Shown here: in pieces, positions 58,257-64,000 of the stretch
How positions within the stretch are numbered: position 1 is the first letter of the stretch
How the letters are laid out: every line of letters starts with the position of its first letter
Assembly (NCBI GenBank): GCA_965220955.1
Contig: CBDCRK010000047.1
Coordinates: forward strand, 62,001-126,000
Length of the DNA: 64,000 nt
Origin: CBDCRK01 sp965220955
Lineage (GTDB): Bacteria > Desulfobacterota > Binatia > Bin18 > CBDCRK01
Reading direction: 5' to 3'
Position numbers and translations under genes: made by a program
The notes under the pieces: generated by a model
Seen by the model: only the letters and a program-made list of their open reading frames with translations
Databases searched by the model: none
Told to the model about the DNA's origin: nothing

Positions 58257-59342
58257 ATGCGCCTTGCTGACTTTGACTACAATCTCCCTAGGGATCTTAT
58301 TGCCCAGGAGCCGGCAGATAAGCGAGACAATTCCCGCCTCATGGTAGTGAGAAGGGAGAGTGGATCTCTTGCTCATCACCATTGCTCTGCACTTGCACGT
58401 TTTCTTCCAGAAAACAGTGTTCTGGTTCTTAATGACACCCGGGTTTTTCCTGCCCGCCTTAGAGGGCGGAAAGAGACGGGTGGGCAGGTTGAAGTTCTTC
58501 TCTTGCATCCCTGCAGCCAGGTTGAGGACGGGCCTTTCGAATTCTCTCAGGGCAGGAGCCAACCTGGAGAGGGCGAGGTGTGGGAGGTGATGGTCAGAGT
58601 GTCTACTCGACTAAGACGCGGTGAAAAGATAATTTTCGCTCCAGAGTTTTGGGGAGAGTGGGAGGGGGGGGTAGGCAACGGCCACTGGTATCTGAGGTTG
58701 TTTGCTCAGGAAAATCTTTTTTCTGTGCTGGAGCGGGTTGGCGAGGTCCCTCTGCCTCCATACATTAAAAGACCAGAGGGTCTTCTGGCTAAGGACTGGG
58801 ATAGGTATCAGACTGTTTATGCAAAGAAAGTTGGGGCAGTGGCTGCACCGACTGCAGGTCTTCACTTTACCCCCGATTTGCTTAAGACCTTGCAGAATCA
58901 GGGAATAGAGGTTCTCTTTCTCACCCTTCATGTTGGACCGGGAACGTTTCAACCTATCCGCATCGAAGTGGTTGAAAGCCACATAATGGGAGGGGAAGGG
59001 TATGAGGTCAATGTAGAGGTTGCGGACAGGATTAGCTTGGCAAAGGTTAGCGGAAAGAAGATTATTGCTGTAGGAACCTCTACTTCTCGGGCTCTAGAGT
59101 CGGCGGGTACGCAGGATGGGTTAGTACGATCAGGCAGAGCACGGACCAATCTGTTTGTCTACCCTGGTTATACCTTTAAGATCATTGATGGACTCCTAAC
59201 AAACTTTCATCCGCCTCGCTCGACCTCTCTTCTTTTAGTCTCTGCTTTTGCCGATCAGGATCTGATTCGACGGGCTTATGAGGAAGCGATTATGAGATCT
59301 TACCATTTCTATAGCTACGGAGATGCAATGCTCATTTTGTAG
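58257..59342 (+). CDS. queA: S-adenosylmethionine:tRNA ribosyltransferase-isomerase
   Basis: QueA moves the ribosyl group of SAM to preQ1 in tRNA, forming epoxyqueuosine. It opens MRLADFDYNLPRDLIAQEPA, has LVLNDTRVFPARLRGRKETG, APTAGLHFTPDLL, GPGTFQPIR and VGTSTSRALES, and ends in NFHPPRSTSLLLVSAF. All family blocks are in order and its length, 361 residues, is normal. tgt follows after 21 bases. This is the standard queA-tgt-yajC-secD order. Confidence 0.95.
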   Translation: MRLADFDYNLPRDLIAQEPADKRDNSRLMVVRRESGSLAHHHCSALARFLPENSVLVLNDTRVFPARLRGRKETGGQVEVLLLHPCSQVEDGPFEFSQGRSQPGEGEVWEVMVRVSTRLRRGEKIIFAPEFWGEWEGGVGNGHWYLRLFAQENLFSVLERVGEVPLPPYIKRPEGLLAKDWDRYQTVYAKKVGAVAAPTAGLHFTPDLLKTLQNQGIEVLFLTLHVGPGTFQPIRIEVVESHIMGGEGYEVNVEVADRISLAKVSGKKIIAVGTSTSRALESAGTQDGLVRSGRARTNLFVYPGYTFKIIDGLLTNFHPPRSTSLLLVSAFADQDLIRRAYEEAIMRSYHFYSYGDAMLIL

Positions 59343-59363
59343 GGGAATCATCATTTATTTATT

Positions 59364-60470
59364 ATGTTTTCCTTCCGTGTGTACAAACGGGATGACAGGA
59401 CCCAAGCGCGCCTGGGTCAGATAGTAACCTCCCATGGTTTAATAGAGACGCCAGCTTTTATGCCGGTAGCCACCCAGGGGACGGTTAAAGGGATGACACT
59501 TAGAGAGCTGTGTGAAATTGGGGCAACTATCCTCCTGGCTAATGCGTACCACCTCTACCTCCGTCCTGGGATAGAGGTGATTACATATGCCGGTGGACTT
59601 CACCGTTTCATGAGCTGGGACGGACCTCTTCTCACTGACAGTGGGGGATATCAGATCTTTAGTCTCAAACATCTATGTAGCGTGACAGAAGAAGGGGTAG
59701 TATTTCGTTCTCACCTTGATGGCTCTATGCACTCCTGGCGACCTGAGGAAGTAATTGGTGTACAGGAAGCTTTGGGAGTAGATATTGCCATGGTGTTAGA
59801 TGAGTGCCCTCCTAGTTCTGCTTCACGATCAGAGGCCGAGCGCTCATGTGCACGTACTACACGCTGGGCAAAACGGGCCTGGGCGGCTAAACGTAGAGAA
59901 ACCCAGGCGCTGTTTGCCATTGTGCAGGGGGGGATTTTTCCTGATCTGCGTGTAGAGAGTACCCAAGCTCTGGTTTCTCTTGGTTTTTCGGGATATGCGG
60001 TTGGAGGCTTGAGTGTAGGAGAAGACAAGGCATTGACCTACGAGCTAGCCGGTCACACGGTTCGCTTCCTGCCCGAAGAGTCTCCGAGGTATTTGATGGG
60101 AGTAGGTACGCCTGTGGACCTACTCCATTATGTCAGTTTGGGATATGATCTCTTTGACTGTGTGTTACCTACACGGAATGGGAGAAATGGTACCCTATTT
60201 ACTGCTAATGGCAAGATTAATATTCGCCGATCAGCTTACACTGCAGACCTGGGGCCGGTAGAGGATGGGTGTCTTTGTTATACCTGCCAGAATTTTTCCC
60301 GGGCCTACCTCCACCATCTGGCTGTGGCGGGAGAGATGCTTTCGGCTTCACTTAACACATTGCACAACCTCCATTTTTATTTATCGTTGATGCGGAGAAT
60401 GCGCGAAGCGATTACCTTGGGAACCTTTGCCGATTTTGCCCGGTCGTTTCTTTGCGAGTATGGTGCTTAG
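59364..60470 (+). CDS. tgt: tRNA-guanine transglycosylase
   Basis: Tgt exchanges G34 in tRNAs for preQ1. Catalytic residues are visible in LLTDSGGYQIFSL (Asp) and GYDLFDCVLPTRNGRNGT (nucleophile Asp and base recognition). The zinc site is CLCYTCQNFSRAYLHHL. Length 368 and motif order are typical. It lies 11 bases before yajC, in one operon with queA. Confidence 0.96.
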   Translation: MFSFRVYKRDDRTQARLGQIVTSHGLIETPAFMPVATQGTVKGMTLRELCEIGATILLANAYHLYLRPGIEVITYAGGLHRFMSWDGPLLTDSGGYQIFSLKHLCSVTEEGVVFRSHLDGSMHSWRPEEVIGVQEALGVDIAMVLDECPPSSASRSEAERSCARTTRWAKRAWAAKRRETQALFAIVQGGIFPDLRVESTQALVSLGFSGYAVGGLSVGEDKALTYELAGHTVRFLPEESPRYLMGVGTPVDLLHYVSLGYDLFDCVLPTRNGRNGTLFTANGKINIRRSAYTADLGPVEDGCLCYTCQNFSRAYLHHLAVAGEMLSASLNTLHNLHFYLSLMRRMREAITLGTFADFARSFLCEYGA

Positions 60471-60481
60471 GAGGAGGGAAT

Positions 60482-60847
60482 ATGAGAAGCATAGCCTACG
60501 CGCAAGACAGAGGGGCGGGGCCAGTCCTGAGTCAGGCCCAAGGACCGGGTCCTCTAGTGAGTTTTCTTCCGCTCATTCTGGTATTCGCTGTATTTTATTT
60601 CCTTCTCATACGTCCTCAGCAGCAGAAGGCTAAAGAACAGCGGACGATGATTGCTAACCTTAAACGAAACGACGAGGTTACCACCGCTGGGGGGGTCTAT
60701 GGCCGTATTGTAGATCTAAGTGATAAGGTCGTCACCTTAGAGATTGCTCCCAATGTCAGGGTCCGGGTAGATCGTCCGCGCATCGACTCAGTAGTCAAGA
60801 AAGGAAAAGGAGGGAATACTGAAGAGCAGAAAGGGAAAGATAAGTGA
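60482..60847 (+). CDS. yajC: Preprotein translocase subunit YajC
   Basis: A 121-residue auxiliary component of the Sec translocase. One membrane helix (PLVSFLPLILVFAVFYFLLI) ends in RPQQQKAKEQ, followed by the basic domain LKRNDEVTTAGGVYGRIVDL and VRVRVDRPRID. The ATG at 60482 follows AGGAGGGAAT; a longer frame beginning at 60452 overlaps tgt. It overlaps secD by four bases (GTGA), so the two are translationally coupled. Confidence 0.93.
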   Translation: MRSIAYAQDRGAGPVLSQAQGPGPLVSFLPLILVFAVFYFLLIRPQQQKAKEQRTMIANLKRNDEVTTAGGVYGRIVDLSDKVVTLEIAPNVRVRVDRPRIDSVVKKGKGGNTEEQKGKDK

Positions 60848-62439
60848 GGCAATTCTATCGTAGTCTTTTGCTGACAGTTTTGATTTTGACCCTAGGAGCG
60901 CTCTTTTGTCTTACTCCATCGGCTGTTTCTTCTCTGCCTCAGTGGTGGACGAAGTACCTTCCCGTGCCCAAAATCCGGCTAGGGCTCGACCTACGTGGCG
61001 GTACTCATCTTCTTCTTAGTGTGGATCTGGAAAAGGCATTGGAGACCGCCCTTGACCAGAGTGTAGAGGAACTCCGCCGTGAGCTGCGGGAGGAAGGTAT
61101 TGCCATTATTGGAGTGGAGCACAAAGACGATGTTGTACAGTTGTCCTCAGTCAGTCAGCAGAAGAGGGGAGAGGTAGAAAGAATTATTACTGACCGATTC
61201 CCCAACCTTTCTCTTGTGCCTAGAGAAAATGGGAAAAGTCAAAGGATCCGCTTAAGCTTGAGCCGTCAAGAAGAAAGACGTATACGGGAGTACGCCTTAG
61301 ACCAATCTCTGGAAACAATCCGTAACCGGGTTGACCAGTTCGGGGTGGCTGAGCCCATCATCCAGCGTCAGGGTGATCGGGAAATTATTGTGCAACTGCC
61401 AGGCATACAAGATCCTGAGCGAGCTAAGAGCATTATTGGTAGAACGGCCCTCCTTGAGTTTAAACTTGTTGCCGAGGGATTTCAAGAAGAGCAGGTAAGC
61501 GAGGGTAATCTGACCGGGGACACGCAGATTCTTTATGGTACAGATACCGACCCGCTTAGCGGTGTGACCAGCCGGGTGTCATATGTACTGGAAAGGAAAA
61601 CTTTGATGACTGGGGATGTAGTGGCCAATGCCCGGCCAAGGCCAGGAGCGCAGTTTGAGGGACCCTATGTAGAGCTTATGCTCAATGACCGGGGGGCAAG
61701 GGTCTTTGAAGAGATCACCAGCGATAACGTAGGACGCAGATTGGCTATTATACTGGACAATACGGTGTACTCGGCTCCGGTCATTAGAGAGCGAATTGGC
61801 GGAGGCAGAGCCTCGATCACTGGCAGATTCGACTTTAGAGAATCGCGGGATCTTGCTATTGTGCTACGAGCTGGTGCTCTTCCTGCTCCGGTCACTATTG
61901 TAGAGGAAAGAACAGTAGGTCCCTCACTAGGGCGCGACTCCATTCGCCAGGGGGTTATCTCTTTTATTGTGGGCGGAGTGTTTGTGGTGGTGTTCATGGT
62001 GGTGTACTACAAACTTGCTGGAGTGCTGGCAGACCTAGCACTGATACTAAACATGATCTACTTGCTGGCATTTCTTGCTGTTTTTGGGGCCACGCTCACT
62101 TTACCTGGAATCGCCGGTATTGTACTCACTATGGGCATGGCAGTAGATGCCAATGTTCTTATCAGCGAACGCATGCGGGAAGAGAGCCGGCTGGGCAAAG
62201 GTGCTCGGGCGGCGCTTGAGTCAGGGTATGAGAGGGCACTGCCAGCCATTCTGGACTCCAATATTACGACATTTCTCTCTGGGCTCATACTCTTTCAATT
62301 TGGAACTGGTCCAGTCAAGGGATTTGCCGTAACCCTCTGCACTGGAATCGTAAGCAGCGTAGTCACTGCCGTGGTTGTTACTAGGATCATCTACGAGTAT
62401 CTGCTCTCCACCCGGCGGGTCAATGAGATCAGTGTGTAG
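60844..62439 (+). CDS. secD: Protein-export membrane protein SecD
   Basis: SecD (531 residues) works with SecF to pull proteins across the inner membrane with the proton gradient. It has an N-terminal helix, P1 domain with RLGLDLRGGTHLLLSVDLE, a beta-rich periplasmic part, and GAALPAP-like and D-M motifs: RAGALPAPVTIVEERTVGP and ITLTMGMAVDANVLI-type TM4 (here GIVLTMGMAVDANVLISE). C-terminal membrane helices end normally. The start is GTG inside the yajC stop. No secF gene follows: recJ starts 44 bases after. Confidence 0.94.
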   Translation: MRQFYRSLLLTVLILTLGALFCLTPSAVSSLPQWWTKYLPVPKIRLGLDLRGGTHLLLSVDLEKALETALDQSVEELRRELREEGIAIIGVEHKDDVVQLSSVSQQKRGEVERIITDRFPNLSLVPRENGKSQRIRLSLSRQEERRIREYALDQSLETIRNRVDQFGVAEPIIQRQGDREIIVQLPGIQDPERAKSIIGRTALLEFKLVAEGFQEEQVSEGNLTGDTQILYGTDTDPLSGVTSRVSYVLERKTLMTGDVVANARPRPGAQFEGPYVELMLNDRGARVFEEITSDNVGRRLAIILDNTVYSAPVIRERIGGGRASITGRFDFRESRDLAIVLRAGALPAPVTIVEERTVGPSLGRDSIRQGVISFIVGGVFVVVFMVVYYKLAGVLADLALILNMIYLLAFLAVFGATLTLPGIAGIVLTMGMAVDANVLISERMREESRLGKGARAALESGYERALPAILDSNITTFLSGLILFQFGTGPVKGFAVTLCTGIVSSVVTAVVVTRIIYEYLLSTRRVNEISV

Positions 62440-62483
62440 TAGTAAACTGTTAGTACTCAGTTCTGTCAGATGAGGAAGGTGAG

Positions 62484-64000
62484 ATGACAGGTGGTGCCCC
62501 AGCAGCTGCCACGCGCTGGCAAGTCTTCGAACCTAACCCGGATGCCCAGGCAAGGCTCTGTGCAGAGCTAATCTTGCCGCAGGGAGGGAAGCCCTCTCTG
62601 CTCTTAGCTCGTTTGCTTCTAAGACGGGGTTTCCATGATTTAGAAAGGGCCCGGAGTTTTCTCAGCCCGTCTCTCTCTCGTGGGCTTCATTCGCCGCTAC
62701 TCTTTCCAGATATGGAACGGGCAGTGTCCCGTCTTGTCCAGGCACTTGAGAGAAGGGAATGCGTGTTTGTTTATGGAGACTATGATGTTGACGGTATCAC
62801 TGGCAGTGCCCAGCTTCTTCTTTTCCTTCGTGAGCTAGGAGTCTCTCCAGGCTTATACATTCCTCATCGTCTAAAAGAGGGGTATGGGCTTAACGAGGGG
62901 GGGATACGGGAGATTGCAGCTCAGGGAGGAAAGGTCATTATCACTGCTGACTGTGGAGCCGCAAGCCACAAAGAGATTAGTCTTGCCCAGAGTCTAGGAA
63001 TAGATGTAATTGTTTGTGATCATCACCAAGTGCCGGATATACGACCTCCGGCCCTGGCAGTGTTGAACCCAATGGAAAAAGATTGTGCCTTCTCTTTTGC
63101 GGGTCTCTCTGGGGCCGGCGTAGCCTTTTATCTGCTTATGGGCTTGCGCATGCGGCTTAGGCAGATAGGAATCCAGCCACTTCCGGACTTGCGGCGCTAT
63201 CTTGACCTTGTCACCCTTGGCACCGTAGCCGATATGGTACCTTTGATAGAAGATAACCGTACGCTTGTTAGCTATGGTCTTAAGGAAATTGACAAAACAA
63301 AAAGACCAGGGATGGTTGCCCTCAAAGAGGTAAGCGGTCGACCTTACGGCAGGAAAGGAATGGAAGAGGCTTCCACTAGTTACATTGGCTTTCGTCTTGG
63401 TCCCAGGCTTAATGCTGGAGGCAGATTGGCGGACGCTAAGAGAGCAGTAGAAATGCTTACCACTGATGACGTATCCTATGCCCGGGCTCTGGCGGCTGAT
63501 CTGGACCGCGAGAACAAGGAAAGGCAGACGCTAGAAGAAGAAATTTTAAATCAGGCGTTTGAGATGGCAAAGGATTTGATGGGAAAACGAAGTTTGGTAC
63601 TTGCTTCTCATGATTGGCACCCAGGAGTGATTGGTATTGTTGCCACACGCTTAGTTGAGGAGTTTTGTCGGCCAACTATTCTTATTGCCCTGGATGGAGC
63701 ATGGGGAAGAGGGTCGGGGAGAAGTCCTTACTCATTTCACCTCTATCAGGGGATAAGTGCTTGTCAGGAGCTTTTGGATAGCTTTGGCGGTCACCGTCAG
63801 GCTGCGGGTCTGCGTATCCGGACAGAGCGCATCTCCGAGTTTAGGGATAGATTTGAGCGGATCGTTCAGGAACGGACTAGAGAAGAGGATTTTATTCCAA
63901 CAGTTGATATTGATGGAGAACTTGATCTGCAGAGACTTAGGTTGTCCTTCATAGAAGAAATGCGAATGCTTGAGCCCTATGGACAAGGAAACCCCGAACC
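62484..64000 (+). CDS. recJ: Single-stranded-DNA exonuclease RecJ, 5' part
   Basis: The frame from ATG 62484 (GGAAGGTGAG upstream) is open to the window edge, 505 codons. It has the DHH-family motifs YGDYDVDGITGSAQLL (motif I), ITADCGAA, CDHHQVPD (DHH), GTVADMVPL and, in the DHHA1 part, RLGPRLNAGGRL and GSGRSPYSFHLYQGI with FGGHRQAAGL. RecJ degrades single-stranded DNA from the 5' end in recombination and mismatch repair. The C-terminal OB domain is cut off at LEPYGQGNPEP. It is the fifth gene of the queA-tgt-yajC-secD line. Confidence 0.94.
   Translation, partial: MTGGAPAAATRWQVFEPNPDAQARLCAELILPQGGKPSLLLARLLLRRGFHDLERARSFLSPSLSRGLHSPLLFPDMERAVSRLVQALERRECVFVYGDYDVDGITGSAQLLLFLRELGVSPGLYIPHRLKEGYGLNEGGIREIAAQGGKVIITADCGAASHKEISLAQSLGIDVIVCDHHQVPDIRPPALAVLNPMEKDCAFSFAGLSGAGVAFYLLMGLRMRLRQIGIQPLPDLRRYLDLVTLGTVADMVPLIEDNRTLVSYGLKEIDKTKRPGMVALKEVSGRPYGRKGMEEASTSYIGFRLGPRLNAGGRLADAKRAVEMLTTDDVSYARALAADLDRENKERQTLEEEILNQAFEMAKDLMGKRSLVLASHDWHPGVIGIVATRLVEEFCRPTILIALDGAWGRGSGRSPYSFHLYQGISACQELLDSFGGHRQAAGLRIRTERISEFRDRFERIVQERTREEDFIPTVDIDGELDLQRLRLSFIEEMRMLEPYGQGNPE

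Noticed and set aside
1..64000. CRISPR array, rRNA genes, prophage or integrative element boundaries
   Set aside because: No regularly spaced repeats, rRNA sequence, integrase next to a tRNA, or phage structural genes were seen.

Overview
The window reads as chromosomal DNA of an uncultured Gram-negative bacterium. Evidence for an outer membrane is a beta-barrel protein, signal peptides and YajC/SecD. Medium GC, NtrB/NtrC sigma-54 control, paired DUF507 genes, DUF4416, an F420-type reductase and an AorABC-like tungsten enzyme suggest a lineage near Tectomicrobia, NC10 or Desulfobacterota. That placement is an inference from gene content only.

Layout. 1-2.1 kb: the end of dnaB with two inteins. 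2.3-5.6 kb: an insertion-sequence graveyard (two decayed IS630-type elements, an IS1634-like remnant, an orphan Fis-type helix-turn-helix tail). 5.6-11.8 kb: thiE, ntrB-ntrC, two DUF507 genes and groES-groEL with a clear terminator. 11.8-19.4 kb, all minus strand: F420 reductase, Ddl, a membrane-anchored MurF-like ligase, an alpha/beta hydrolase, a ThDP-dependent 2-keto acid decarboxylase and an HtrA-like protein whose three catalytic residues are all replaced. 19.7-26.5 kb: an accessory stretch rich in broken genes (interrupted hypothetical gene, amidohydrolase, PRMT-like methyltransferase, metallo-beta-lactamase fold protein) around a HicB-HicA pair. 26.5-34 kb: a secreted TolB-like propeller, queG, an A-type Fe-S carrier, gph, an ion transporter, folP and a glutathione-transferase-like gene. 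34.3-39.6 kb: LON-domain protein, orphan NuoI, rhodanese-ThiF/MoeB fusion, MoaD-like protein, transketolase and a broken DUF29 gene.

40.3-46.8 kb: two short-chain dehydrogenases, then a tungsten aldehyde oxidoreductase operon (ferredoxin, catalytic subunit, FAD subunit, MoaD-like protein, crotonase). 46.9-51 kb: a secreted three-gene module (beta-barrel, small exported protein, matrixin-like protease with a dockerin-like repeat). 51-64 kb: DUF4416, coaBC, CDP-alcohol phosphatidyltransferase, polyprenyl synthetase with an apparent frameshift in an A9 tract, family 4 uracil-DNA glycosylase, NfeD-slipin, queA-tgt-yajC-secD and the start of recJ. No secF follows secD.

How the genes fit together. 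QueA, Tgt and QueG cover late queuosine synthesis. The 2-keto acid decarboxylase would make aldehydes that an AorABC-type enzyme could oxidise; two MoaD-like proteins and the rhodanese-E1 fusion would serve pterin or sulfur transfer. Housekeeping genes are almost all intact, while accessory genes carry nonsense and single-base frameshift lesions. This points to gene decay, or to residual sequence errors where lesions sit in homopolymers. I found no rRNA, tRNA or CRISPR array.
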